This document shows positions 34,726 through 43,065 of a stretch of DNA of 64,000 nucleotides, piece after piece (position 1 is the stretch's first letter; every line of letters begins with the position of its first letter). This DNA comes from CAVTLG01 sp963802635 (GTDB lineage Bacteria > Chloroflexota > Ktedonobacteria > Ktedonobacterales > Ktedonobacteraceae), in contig CAWDJJ010000003.1 in the NCBI GenBank assembly GCA_963802635.1, positions 744,001-808,000 of the forward strand, read 5' to 3'. A program made the position numbers and the translations under genes. The notes below the pieces were generated by a model. The model saw only the letters and a list, made by a program, of their open reading frames with translations. It had not been told where the DNA came from and made no database searches.

Positions 34726-34767
34726 CTAAATCAATCCTCCTCACACGCACAGCGTGCTTTAACCTGG

Positions 34768-35169
34768 CTATACACGACGCCGTTTGGGCGGCCTGCAACC
34801 GTTGTGCGGAATAGGTGTAACATCAGTAATTGAAGTGACCGCAAGACCTGCGTTCTGCAAAGAACGAATAGCCGCCTCACGACCGGAACCGGGACCCTTC
34901 ACAAAGACATCAATCTGGCGCAGACCATGATCCATCGCCTTACGCGCGGCTGTCTCAGCAGTCACCTGCGCGGCATATGGAGTACTCTTGCGCGAACCCT
35001 TGAAGCCCTGACCACCGGCACTACCCCAGGAAAGCACATTCCCGTTCGGATCGGTAAGGGTCACAATCGTATTATTAAACGTCGCTTGTATATGCGCCTG
35101 ACCACGCGGCACCGATTTACGCTCACGCCGCCTGACCTTGCCTGCCGTTGGTTTCTTTTTGTCTGCCAT
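34768..35169 (-). CDS. rpsK: 30S ribosomal protein S11
   Basis: The protein has 133 residues. GQAHIQATFNNTIVTLTDPN and SITDVTPIPHNGCRPPKRRR are the S11 signatures. It binds near the mRNA exit platform. It follows rpsM by 21 bp; the ribosome-binding site GGAGAGAG is set back about 12 nt. Confidence 0.97.
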   Translation of the reverse strand: MADKKKPTAGKVRRRERKSVPRGQAHIQATFNNTIVTLTDPNGNVLSWGSAGGQGFKGSRKSTPYAAQVTAETAARKAMDHGLRQIDVFVKGPGSGREAAIRSLQNAGLAVTSITDVTPIPHNGCRPPKRRRV

Positions 35170-35190
35170 TTCTGTGATCTCTCTCCTGCG

Positions 35191-35574
35191 CTACTTCTTG
35201 GCTGCTGCCTTCTTCTTCCCGGCAACCGTTCTCTTCGGCCCACGACGGGTGCGTGCATTTGTGCGGGTACGCTGACCACGCACTGGCAGATTGCGACGAT
35301 GGCGTAGTCCACGATAACAGCCAATCTCGATTAGCCGCTTAATATTCATGTCTACTTCACGGCGCAGATCGCCCTCAACCTTAAACTCGCGGTCGATCAC
35401 TTCACGTAGACGGTTGACCTCTTCTTCGGTCAGATTCTTCACACGGGTATCTGGGTTAATGCGTGTGCGGTCCAGGATCTTACGGCTTGTGGTCAGGCCA
35501 ATCCCATAGATATAGCACAGCGAAATCTCCACACGCTTATCTCGTGGAATATCAACACCGGCAATTCTTGCCAT
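35191..35574 (-). CDS. rpsM: 30S ribosomal protein S13
   Basis: The protein has 127 residues. MARIAGVDIPRDKRVEISLC, YIYGIGLTTSRKIL and the tail RGQRTRTNARTRRGPKRTVA define S13. It contacts the P-site tRNA and L5 across the subunit interface. GGAGGGAAAG precedes the ATG. The palindromic repeat copy 4 lies immediately upstream, between rpmJ and rpsM. Confidence 0.97.
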   Translation of the reverse strand: MARIAGVDIPRDKRVEISLCYIYGIGLTTSRKILDRTRINPDTRVKNLTEEEVNRLREVIDREFKVEGDLRREVDMNIKRLIEIGCYRGLRHRRNLPVRGQRTRTNARTRRGPKRTVAGKKKAAAKK

Positions 35575-35638
35575 CTTTCCCTCCAGAACCGAGTTGTAAT
35601 GTTACCCAAACGGGAAACCTGCAACTCGCAACAACTGA

Positions 35639-35785
35639 TATTGCCTTTCATTCAGATGAGAACTGTGCCGCAGCACAGTTCTAGCAACCTCCACTCTGTC
35701 AGATGAGCCGAAGGCTAGCCACGGCAGTGGCGTTTCTGACAGCCCAAGAGGGACGAGAGTTGCGTTTCTGAATGCCTATGGGTAT
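35639..35785 (+). repeat. Palindromic REP-like repeat, copy 4 inside the alpha operon
   Basis: Ends TATTGCCTTTCATTCAGATG and CTGAATGCCTATGGGTAT match copies 1-3. The inner stem reads AACTGTGC-CGCA-GCACAGTT where copy 2 has AAATATGC-CGCA-GCATATTT. Both changed bases are matched on the other arm. It lies between rpmJ and rpsM and must be transcribed with them. Confidence 0.8.
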
Positions 35786-35787
35786 GA

Positions 35788-35904
35788 CTAGCCTTGTTTC
35801 TGCTTATGCTTTGGATCTTTGCTACAGATCACCATCACAACGCGGTTGCGGCGAATGATTTTGCAACTATCACAACGCGGTTTCACTGAGGCGCGCACTT
35901 TCAT
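35788..35904 (-). CDS. rpmJ: 50S ribosomal protein L36
   Basis: The protein has 38 residues: MKVRASVKPRCDSCKIIRRN, then RVVMVICSKDPKHKQKQG. The CxxC plus C and H zinc ligands are intact. The small gene was found by reading the gap between rpsM and infA. It begins the ribosomal part of the alpha operon after infA. Repeat copy 4 follows its stop directly. Confidence 0.95.
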   Translation of the reverse strand: MKVRASVKPRCDSCKIIRRNRVVMVICSKDPKHKQKQG

Positions 35905-35954
35905 GGCTTGCCCTCCTCATAATACTTAATAATACTTAGAAAAAATTAGGACAA

Positions 35955-35998
35955 AGACAAAAGGAGACTCGTGGACGGCTCGAACAGCGACTCCTTCA
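35955..35998 (-). terminator. Imperfect hairpin between infA and rpmJ
   Basis: On the minus strand AAGGAG...CTCCTT encloses an imperfect stem followed by TTGTCTTTG. It could cause partial termination or processing after infA; weak. Confidence 0.3.
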
Positions 35999-36074
35999 TA
36001 CCTGGCCTGTTTCATTAAAAAAAATTACCGATAGGAGAAAAGGAACAATACAAGATGTGTCAGATAACACCCCA

Positions 36075-36293
36075 TCATCTTGCACGCCATGTTATGCGCC
36101 CTCGTGTCAGGTCATAGGGGGACAGCACAACTCGTACCCTATCACCCGGCACGATACGAATAAAGTTCATACGCATTCGTCCTGAGAGGACAGCCAGGAT
36201 CTGGTGGGTCTCATCAATTTCAACTTTAAACATGGCATTGGGGAGGGACTCTATCACCTTACCCTCAACCTCAATTTCATCCTTTTTTGGCAT
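36075..36293 (-). CDS. infA: Translation initiation factor IF-1
   Basis: The protein has 72 residues, a single OB (S1-like) fold: DEIEVEGKVIESLPNAMFKV, GRMRMNFIRIVPGDRVRVVL, then SPYDLTRGRITWRAR. It occupies the A site during initiation. AAAGGATGTT precedes the ATG. A good promoter lies about 180 bp upstream, so the infA-rpmJ-rpsM-rpsK-rpsD-rpoA-rplQ group can be expressed separately from map. Confidence 0.97.
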   Translation of the reverse strand: MPKKDEIEVEGKVIESLPNAMFKVEIDETHQILAVLSGRMRMNFIRIVPGDRVRVVLSPYDLTRGRITWRAR

Positions 36294-36439
36294 AACATCC
36301 TTTCCCTAGCGGCGGATCTACATTTGATTATTTCCTGCATCTCGGGATACGATAAAGAGACTTGCGCGGCAGCCTTCACACAAGCACTCACAGCGTGCCG
36401 TCTTGCAGTTTTGTTCGTCGTGCTTGAAAGTACAAAAGG

Positions 36440-36459
36440 GCAGCAGTTGACACTGCTGC
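36440..36459 (-). terminator. Attenuator-like hairpin in the infA leader
   Basis: On the minus strand GCAGCAG-TGTCAA-CTGCTGC is followed by CCTTTTGTACTTT. It lies within about 30 nt of the predicted transcription start from the promoter at 36472-36500. It may instead end transcripts coming from map. Confidence 0.45.
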
Positions 36460-36471
36460 AGCCAACTACGA

Positions 36472-36500
36472 ATTATAGCATACTTTTTGCCACCTGTCGA
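36472..36500 (-). promoter_or_regulatory. Sigma70-type promoter upstream of infA
   Basis: On the minus strand TCGACA (36500-36495), 17 bp, TATAAT (36477-36472). It is placed in the map-infA gap and fits an independent start of the infA/alpha operon. Confidence 0.7.
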
Positions 36501-36511
36501 GAGGGAACTTT

Positions 36512-37291
36512 TTATGCATGCGCACTTCCCACTCTCGCCTCGCCAAGTGTCAAGATATCCGCATCACCCTCGGTGATCGCCACCGTATGCTCAAAATGTG
36601 CCGCATAAGTACCATCGACTGAAACAACCGTCCAGTCATCATTAAGCACACGTGTCTCCTTTGCACCCATGATTACCATCGGCTCAATAGCAATCACCAT
36701 CCCCGGTTTGAGTACATAATTAGGATAATTCGGTTCTACATAGTTAAGCACCTGTGGATCTTCGTGCATATTACGACCCACACCATGCCCACCATAATGG
36801 CGCACCACAGCAAAGCCTGCTGCTTCTACATACTGCTGCACAGCACGACCGATATCTTGCAAACGTTTACCGGCCCGAGCAACCGCAATGCCACGATAGA
36901 GAGCCTCCTCCGTCACCTGCAAGAGACGCTGCACATCCGCTGCAACCGCCCCCACAGGCACAGTAATCGCCGAGTCAGCATGCCAGCCCCGATAGCTGGC
37001 CGCAAAGTCGAGAGTGACAATATCACCCTCTTTGAGCATACGGGTACCAGGAATGCCGTGTACAACCTCTTCGTTTACAGACGTGCAAAGCGAAGCAGGA
37101 TAACCGTGGTAGCCCAAAGAGCTTGATTGCGCTCCATAACGCAACAACTCTTGCGCACACAATACATCCAGATCGGCAGTTGTTATCCCTGGCTTGACTG
37201 CGTCGCGCAATTCTGCCAGCAACGTAGCAACGATGCGACCAACTGTGCGTATCTTCTCACGCTCTTCTTGCGATTTTAGAATAGGTGCCAT
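36512..37291 (-). CDS. map: Methionine aminopeptidase, type I
   Basis: The protein has 259 residues. Metal ligands are visible: LDFAASYRGWHADSAITV (two Asp), HYGGHGVGRNMHEDP (His), AIEPMVIMG (Glu) and HFEHTVAITEGD (Glu). It removes the initiator methionine from nascent proteins. The gene sits between adk and infA, the usual spc-alpha linkage. No N-terminal zinc finger is present. Confidence 0.97.
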   Translation of the reverse strand: MAPILKSQEEREKIRTVGRIVATLLAELRDAVKPGITTADLDVLCAQELLRYGAQSSSLGYHGYPASLCTSVNEEVVHGIPGTRMLKEGDIVTLDFAASYRGWHADSAITVPVGAVAADVQRLLQVTEEALYRGIAVARAGKRLQDIGRAVQQYVEAAGFAVVRHYGGHGVGRNMHEDPQVLNYVEPNYPNYVLKPGMVIAIEPMVIMGAKETRVLNDDWTVVSVDGTYAAHFEHTVAITEGDADILTLGEARVGSAHA

Positions 37292-37369
37292 ATGACTTTC
37301 TCTCAGAGAAAAGGCTGCATGCCGACAATTGCCATTATATCTTGCCGGACACCCCGACCTTCATTCTGT

Positions 37370-38020
37370 CTATAGACTTCTGACAGCTTCCAACAGGCTC
37401 TCTTGTACCTGCTCGATACGTTGATTACCGTTCACCTCAACCAGTTTTTGCTGGTCACGATAATAATCAAGCAAGCGAATAGTCGCGTTAAAAAAAATAT
37501 CCAGGCGTTTCTTTACTGCCGGACCCGTATCATCCGTACGTTGGTAGAGCGGACTCCCATCCAGATCACACACCCCTGACACTTTCGGAGGATTCGTCTC
37601 GATATTGTACACGTGCTGATGGGCACGGCAAATATATCTCCCCGATAGCCTGCGCAGGAGTACCTCACGAGGAACATTTAAGTAAACTGCACCGTCGATA
37701 TGCCGACCGGCGCTTGCTAACCCCTCATCTAGCGCCTGCGCCTGTGCGATGGTACGTGGAAAGCCGTCCAGCAACATACCATCGCCTACACAATCAGGCT
37801 CCGCAATGCGTTTGAGAAGCATAGACACAGTAAGGTCATCCGGCACTAACTCACCACGATCCAGATATCTCTTGATGCGCTCACCCACTGCAGTCTTTCC
37901 TTCAGAAGCTGCACGAAAGAGATCACCACTAGAAATATGGTGAACCCCGAGGGCAGTTGCAAGCTTTTTCGCCTGCGTCCCTTTCCCCGATCCCTGTGCG
38001 CCGATCAGGATAATGTTCAA
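37370..38020 (-). CDS. adk: Adenylate kinase
   Basis: The protein has 216 residues. The P-loop is LIGAQGSGKGTQAKKLATAL, and DGFPRTIAQAQALDEGLASA is the AMP-site region. A long LID (about 125-163) carries C-x2-H and C-x2-D (CRAH and CDLD), a variant of the usual Cys4 zinc site. It equilibrates ATP + AMP with 2 ADP. The start is TTG preceded by CGGAGGAACAAC. It follows secY by 45 bp. Confidence 0.96.
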   Translation of the reverse strand: MNIILIGAQGSGKGTQAKKLATALGVHHISSGDLFRAASEGKTAVGERIKRYLDRGELVPDDLTVSMLLKRIAEPDCVGDGMLLDGFPRTIAQAQALDEGLASAGRHIDGAVYLNVPREVLLRRLSGRYICRAHQHVYNIETNPPKVSGVCDLDGSPLYQRTDDTGPAVKKRLDIFFNATIRLLDYYRDQQKLVEVNGNQRIEQVQESLLEAVRSL

Positions 38021-38065
38021 GTTGTTCCTCCGTTGGAAATGCGAGGAGGCGCTTCATTACACTAT

Positions 38066-39406
38066 CTAAGACAGAAAACCAGAATAATTGCGCATGACCA
38101 TTTGCGCTTCCAATTGTCGGATAGTATCAAGCACCACTCCGACGACAATCAGCAGCGAGGCCGCACTCAGCAATTGTTGCCCACCGATACGCGCTAGATA
38201 GGGAAGCACCGTGGCGAGACCCAGAAATAGCGCACCTGCCAGTGTGATGCGGTTCAGAATAATCCCCAGATACCTGGCCGTCGGCTCACCTGGACGATAG
38301 CCTGGAATAAATGCACCTTGCTTTTGTAGGTTTTCTGGGATATTCTGCTGCTGCCACAATACATAGGCATAGAAGTAGGTAAACGCGAAGACAAGCGCGA
38401 AATTTATCAGCCAGTACCACCAGGTAGTTGGATTGACAACCCAGGTAGATACCCAGGTAGCGGCACTCTTTAACCAGGGAGTACTACTGGCTGTTAGATA
38501 CTGCGCAATCACCGATGGGAAAAGCAGCATCGAGGATGCGAAGATCAACGGGATCATGCCTGCGCTATTCACCTGCATCGGAATGTAGGTCGTCTGGGCA
38601 GAGCCAACCAGCATACCACGTCCCACCGTACGTTTTGTTGGATACTGTACCGGCACACGCCGCTGTCCCAGGTAGAGATAGACCATGCCAACCAGCGTTA
38701 ACAAACCAATCAACAGAAAGACGCCAATGCTGACAATACCACTACCGGTGCCACCGCTACCGGTTGCAGCGGTATAGCCTGACTGAATGGTCGATGGTAG
38801 ACTCGTAACAATGCCTGCAAAAATGATCAGTGAGATACCGTTGCCAATACCTTTTTCGGTGATCAATTCGCCAAGCCAGACCAGGATCATCACACCTGCA
38901 GTCAACGTGATCAAGATGGAAAAGGTCTCCAACATATAGCGAGGATCGATGAGGCTGAAGTTTGTCAGGACACCTTTTTGATAATACAGAGCACAGGAAC
39001 CCAGCGCCTGCAAGAAGGCAATCGGCACAGCGACCATACGCGTGATCTGACTAAAACGCAGACGGCCAGACTCTCCCTGAGTAGCCAGATTTTGCAGTGC
39101 TGGAATAATTGGCTGCAAAAGCTGCATCACAATAGTAGCGGTGATATAGGGGTAGACTGACAGCGCAACAATCGAGAACGTCTTTAAGGAACCACCCGAA
39201 AATACATCGAGCAGACCAAACAACTGACCAAAGCTATTATCGCCATTTGAACCACTAAATAACGAGCGCAGATTGCTCTCTTCAGCGGCATTCAATGGCA
39301 CAGTAATGTGCGCGAGGATGCGGTAGACTACCAATATCCCCAGCGTAAAGAGAATTTTGTTGCGCAGATCAGGAATGGTCCAAATACTACGCACACGTTC
39401 CCACAT
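38066..39406 (-). CDS. secY: Preprotein translocase subunit SecY
   Basis: The protein has 446 residues with ten membrane helices. The plug region follows TM1 (RILAHITVPLNAAEESNLRS), YPYITATIVMQLL is in TM2, and the cytoplasmic loops AGMIPLIFASSML and TYFYAYVLWQQQNIPENLQK are typical. It forms the SecYEG channel. The ATG follows GGAGGCCTCTT. It ends the spc operon, after rplO. Confidence 0.97.
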   Translation of the reverse strand: MWERVRSIWTIPDLRNKILFTLGILVVYRILAHITVPLNAAEESNLRSLFSGSNGDNSFGQLFGLLDVFSGGSLKTFSIVALSVYPYITATIVMQLLQPIIPALQNLATQGESGRLRFSQITRMVAVPIAFLQALGSCALYYQKGVLTNFSLIDPRYMLETFSILITLTAGVMILVWLGELITEKGIGNGISLIIFAGIVTSLPSTIQSGYTAATGSGGTGSGIVSIGVFLLIGLLTLVGMVYLYLGQRRVPVQYPTKRTVGRGMLVGSAQTTYIPMQVNSAGMIPLIFASSMLLFPSVIAQYLTASSTPWLKSAATWVSTWVVNPTTWWYWLINFALVFAFTYFYAYVLWQQQNIPENLQKQGAFIPGYRPGEPTARYLGIILNRITLAGALFLGLATVLPYLARIGGQQLLSAASLLIVVGVVLDTIRQLEAQMVMRNYSGFLS

Positions 39407-39479
39407 AAGAGGCCTCCTTGTACACCAGAGCGAAACACCAATACATCACCGATACTACGAACGGAGAGCCAGGGAGGTA

Positions 39480-40022
39480 TTACTCCCCGGCGTTCTGTAC
39501 TGGTTGTTCGGCTACCGGTGTTGCTGTTTTGTTGTCCTTACGTCGCTTCGTCTGTTCATAGACCTTGACTGGAATAATCTCGACGCTCCCACCTGCGGCC
39601 TCAATCTTCGCGCGGGCACTCGCAGAAAACTTGTGAGCACGTACCGTCACTGCATGGTCAATCTCACCGTTTCCAAGTACCTTAATCAAGCCACGCCCTT
39701 CGGCTACCGTCATCAGACCTTGCTCGACCAGAGCTTCAGGAGTAACCTGCGACTCAAACGAGCCAAGATCAACGACATTAATAATAGTATAGTTGTCGCG
39801 GAAAGCAGTATTGCTATTACCCAGACCACGTACAAATGGCAGACGTTTCGACAAGCGAGTCTGACCACCGTTAAATGCCCGATGGATCTTGCCGCCAGTA
39901 CGCGCCTTCTGGCCCTTTGTACCGCGTCCTGCGGTCTTACCTCGACCGGAACCATGTCCGCGCCCAAGACGTCTCTCAGCCTTGTGTGAACCAGGAGCCG
40001 GTCGCAAATCAGAGAGATTCAC
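39480..40022 (-). CDS. rplO: 50S ribosomal protein L15
   Basis: The protein has 180 residues. NLSDLRPAPGSHKAERRLGR, then GHGSGRGKTAGRGTKGQKAR, is the L15 N-terminus. The C-terminal 30 residues (EQTKRRKDNKTATPVAEQPV) are an extra tail. The start is GTG after GAGGAGGTCATCA, overlapping the rpmD end by 14 nt, so coupling is likely. Confidence 0.96.
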   Translation of the reverse strand: MNLSDLRPAPGSHKAERRLGRGHGSGRGKTAGRGTKGQKARTGGKIHRAFNGGQTRLSKRLPFVRGLGNSNTAFRDNYTIINVVDLGSFESQVTPEALVEQGLMTVAEGRGLIKVLGNGEIDHAVTVRAHKFSASARAKIEAAGGSVEIIPVKVYEQTKRRKDNKTATPVAEQPVQNAGE

Positions 40023-40203
40023 TGATGACCTCCTCTACCTGCACCAGGTGACTTACCTTGCGAATCATACCACGTACCGCTGGCTGATCGTTATGTTCAA
40101 CCGTTTGCTGTAGCTTACGAAAACCCAAAGCCTGAATTGTTGCTTTCTGATCTTTTGGGTGCCCAATAGCACTTTTCACCCATCTTACACGCAGTTTTGC
40201 CAT
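40009..40203 (-). CDS. rpmD: 50S ribosomal protein L30
   Basis: The protein has 64 residues. LRVRWVKSAIGHPKDQKATI and QALGFRKLQQTVEHNDQPAV are the L30 signature. It is small and of regular size. AGGAGTAAATA precedes the ATG. It overlaps rplO and follows rpsE by 9 bp. Confidence 0.95.
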   Translation of the reverse strand: MAKLRVRWVKSAIGHPKDQKATIQALGFRKLQQTVEHNDQPAVRGMIRKVSHLVQVEEVISESL

Positions 40204-40212
40204 TATTTACTC

Positions 40213-40908
40213 CTATCGACGGCGGTCGCCGCTACCACCACGACGGTCGCCACCACGCTCTCCGCGCTCCCCGCCACGGCGATCACTGCGCTCACGACGA
40301 CCGGAAGTTGCCCGTGTCTCACGGACTTCCTCTTCACGAGCGGCACGAGCGGCGGCAGCCTGCTCGGCAGCGGCGGCTGTGGCGACAGCGAGCTGCTCGG
40401 CACGTTTCTTCCCAAGAATATCGACAACGGTTTTGCCACGGCGTACAGCCTCGACCTCAGGCGAACGTAGTTCGCGCAGACCTTTCACGCAAGCCTGCAC
40501 GGTATTAGCTTTGTTGGTGCTCCCAAGTGTCTTGGTCAGGATATCACGCACACCGGCGGCTTCCATGACCGCACGCACCGCTCCACCAGCAATCACGCCG
40601 GTACCAGGAGCGGCTGGCTTCAGCAACACTTCAGAAGCGCCAAAGGTCGTTTTCACCAGATAAGGGATGGTCGTACCTGATAGTGGTACTTCGACCAGAT
40701 GCTTCTTAGCATCCTCTACCCCTTTGCGGATGGCCTCTGTATATTCTCCGGCCTTACCAAAGCCAAAACCCACGTGCCCGTTGTGATCACCGACGACCAC
40801 CAGAGCGCGAATGCTGAAGCGCCGACCGCCTTTCACCACCTTGGAGACGCGGCTGACTTGTACCACAGTTTCTTCCAGGTTCAGTTTTGAAGCATCTATT
40901 CTTGCCAT
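40213..40908 (-). CDS. rpsE: 30S ribosomal protein S5 with Arg/Gly-rich tail
   Basis: The protein has 231 residues. The core (about 1-165) is canonical: VSRVSKVVKGGRRFSIRALV, then GFGFGKAGEYTEAIRKGVED and the GTGVIAGGAVRAVMEAAGV block. From about 170 an Ala-rich segment leads to an RG/DRR tail (GGERGERGGDRRGGSGDRRR). The tail resembles the one on S3 here. S5 shapes the mRNA entry channel and decoding fidelity. Confidence 0.96.
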   Translation of the reverse strand: MARIDASKLNLEETVVQVSRVSKVVKGGRRFSIRALVVVGDHNGHVGFGFGKAGEYTEAIRKGVEDAKKHLVEVPLSGTTIPYLVKTTFGASEVLLKPAAPGTGVIAGGAVRAVMEAAGVRDILTKTLGSTNKANTVQACVKGLRELRSPEVEAVRRGKTVVDILGKKRAEQLAVATAAAAEQAAAARAAREEEVRETRATSGRRERSDRRGGERGERGGDRRGGSGDRRR

Positions 40909-40951
40909 GTCTTCTGCCTTTTCTCCTCAATATCAGAGTTGCCTCGGGGGC

Positions 40952-41563
40952 CTAAAAATCTAAACCTACTTCGCGAGCGCCTTCAGCAAGTGCAGCCACT
41001 CGTCCATGATAGGCATAGCCACCACGATCAAAGACAACCTGAGTCACACCTTTTTCTTTTGCACGCTCGGCCACAAGCTTCCCGACTTCGCGTGCTAATG
41101 CGACCTTGCGGTTACTGGAGATAGCAGCAAGCGCTTCAACTGGTGTCTTCGCAGCAGCTCTTTGTGCGGCAGGAAGGACCGTCTTGGCCTGGGGAGCATT
41201 CTTACCACCCTTCACAGGAGCACTCTTAGCCTGAGCTTTCTCGGCTTTCGCGCTTTTGCCGCGCACCGCTGGCTGCGCTTCAGTAGCAACAACTTCTACA
41301 GGAGTCTCTGCTTCCACAGACAGAGCAGGCGGTTCTTTCGCTGGTGCTGATGGCTGCGGTAGTACAAAATTGTTCAGGCTCTCATCCAACGAGGATGCAG
41401 CAGCTAGCGTACGACCAGTAGTATCATCGATAACCTGAGCGTAGATATGATGTCCACTGCGGAATATATTCAAACGTGGACGCGACGTTGTTCCATCTAA
41501 ATGGCGTCGTATACGCTGGTGCCGCCGCAGCCGAGCCTTATTAGCCTCAAATCGTTTAATCAT
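40952..41563 (-). CDS. rplR: 50S ribosomal protein L18 with a large internal insertion
   Basis: The protein has 203 residues against about 120 for the family. The first half (RHQRIRRHLDGTTSRPRLNI, then ASSLDESLN) and second half (REVGKLVAERAKEKGVTQVV, then FDRGGYAYHGRVAALAEGAR) are normal L18. Between them, about residues 68-145 are an Ala/Pro/Lys low-complexity insertion (KSAKAEKAQAKSAPVKGGKN). L18 binds 5S rRNA. The frame is continuous and the insertion is in frame, so it seems real. A 242-bp gap upstream separates it from rplF. Confidence 0.93.
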   Translation of the reverse strand: MIKRFEANKARLRRHQRIRRHLDGTTSRPRLNIFRSGHHIYAQVIDDTTGRTLAAASSLDESLNNFVLPQPSAPAKEPPALSVEAETPVEVVATEAQPAVRGKSAKAEKAQAKSAPVKGGKNAPQAKTVLPAAQRAAAKTPVEALAAISSNRKVALAREVGKLVAERAKEKGVTQVVFDRGGYAYHGRVAALAEGAREVGLDF

Positions 41564-41805
41564 AGCTTCATCGCAAAAGACCTTCTGCGCTTCTCAGCGC
41601 ATCGCCTTTTGCAATTCCCCTTTCTTCGGATACGCGCAATGCGAAGGGTATGCGAGCCACGTGGTCGGCACTACGTCTCTCATGTTCAACCAGCCCTCAC
41701 ATCCGCCTGCTCTGGACAATTTGCAATATAGGTAGTATAACACGCATATACTTCGTTATAGCGCGAGCATGTACTTTTCTCTCACGAACGCGCTATACAG
41801 CATAC

Positions 41806-42381
41806 TTATTTCTTCTTACCGCCGACTTTCCCAGCCTTACCAGCCTTACGCCTGACCTTCTCATTCGCATAGCGAATGCCCTTGCCTTTGTATGGTTCCG
41901 GCTTGCGTATGCGACGGATAGATGCCGCAACTTCACCAACGAGTTGCTTGTCGATACCGCTTACACTCAGTTTCGTCGCTTTCGTCGCAGCATCAACACC
42001 ATCAATCGAGAGTGTGACGCCAGCGGGTGGCTGCACTTCGACCGGATGAGAGTAACCGACGACAACGACCAGATTATTGCCAACTTTCGCTGCACGATAG
42101 CCGACGCCATGGATCTCCAACTGTCGTGTGAAACCGGTTGTGACACCTACCACCATATTGTTGATCAAGGTACGGTAAAGACCATGCATTGAGCGATGCT
42201 CATTGCTGTCCGAGGGACGCGTCACCAGCAAAGAACCATTTTCAAGCTTCAGCGTCAGAGCAGGATTGATCTTCTGGCTCAGCTCGCCCTTTGGTCCCTT
42301 CACCGTAACCAAGTTATCCTCAGTCCAGTTCACCTGCACCTTTGGCGGCACAACGATTGGAGCACGTCCAATACGAGACAT
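41806..42381 (-). CDS. rplF: 50S ribosomal protein L6
   Basis: The protein has 191 residues. MSRIGRAPIVVPPKVQVNWT, GVTTGFTRQLEIHGVGYRAA and RKPEPYKGKGIRYANEKVRR are L6 signatures. It lies near the GTPase centre. A Lys/Gly tail ends it (KAGKVGGKKK). AAAGGAGGTATCAA precedes the ATG. Confidence 0.97.
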   Translation of the reverse strand: MSRIGRAPIVVPPKVQVNWTEDNLVTVKGPKGELSQKINPALTLKLENGSLLVTRPSDSNEHRSMHGLYRTLINNMVVGVTTGFTRQLEIHGVGYRAAKVGNNLVVVVGYSHPVEVQPPAGVTLSIDGVDAATKATKLSVSGIDKQLVGEVAASIRRIRKPEPYKGKGIRYANEKVRRKAGKAGKVGGKKK

Positions 42382-42393
42382 TTGATACCTCCT

Positions 42394-42789
42394 TTACCAA
42401 ACGTAGCAGATGACTTCGCCACCAAGACCCTGTCTATAGGCGTTTGAACCGGTCATCAAGCCTTTGGGGGTCGAAAGAATCGCCACCCCCAATCCTCCAC
42501 GCACGCGTGGAATATTGACCTGCTTTGTATACACACGCAGACCTGGCTTGCTCACACGCTTCAATTGCGTCACTACAGGCTTCTTATCTACATAGCGTAG
42601 TGTTAGTCGAAGCGTGCCCTGCGGATTGTCTTTCAGGATCTCGATATCCTTTACGTAACCTTCTTCTTTCAGCACACGCGCAATACCCAGCTTCATTTTT
42701 GAAGCCGGAATCAATACGCGAGTGTGCCGAGCTGTAGCCGCATTACGAATACGCGTGAGCATATCGGCAATGGGATCAGTCATATTCAT
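42394..42789 (-). CDS. rpsH: 30S ribosomal protein S8
   Basis: The protein has 131 residues. MTDPIADMLTRIRNAATARH at the start and GLGVAILSTPKGLMTGSNAY near the end are S8 marks. It binds 16S helix 21 and, in E. coli, represses the spc operon. GGAGGATAATCC precedes the ATG. Confidence 0.97.
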   Translation of the reverse strand: MNMTDPIADMLTRIRNAATARHTRVLIPASKMKLGIARVLKEEGYVKDIEILKDNPQGTLRLTLRYVDKKPVVTQLKRVSKPGLRVYTKQVNIPRVRGGLGVAILSTPKGLMTGSNAYRQGLGGEVICYVW

Positions 42790-42865
42790 GGATTATCCTC
42801 CACTATCACGTAGGAGTTCAAACATACCTGTTTACTTCCCTACGCATCCTTTCATCAGCGCGCTT

Positions 42866-43051
42866 CTACCAGCTTGATTTCGTTACACCGGGTAACTCGC
42901 CGCGCAACGCACGTTCGCGGAAGCAGATACGACATAGGCCAAATTTGCGCATATATGCACGGGGTCGCCCGCAAATTTTACAGCGATTATGCTGCTGTAC
43001 CTTGAAACGAGGCTTGCGCTGCGACTTCACAATCATTGAAGTTTTTGCCAT
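42866..43051 (-). CDS. rpsN: 30S ribosomal protein S14, zinc-binding type Z
   Basis: The protein has 61 residues, the short form, with CKICGRPRAYMRKFGLCRIC giving two CxxC pairs for zinc. It sits in the small-subunit head. The order rplE-rpsN-rpsH is the standard one. Confidence 0.96.
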   Translation of the reverse strand: MAKTSMIVKSQRKPRFKVQQHNRCKICGRPRAYMRKFGLCRICFRERALRGELPGVTKSSW

Positions 43052-43065
43052 TCCGCCCTCCAGCG

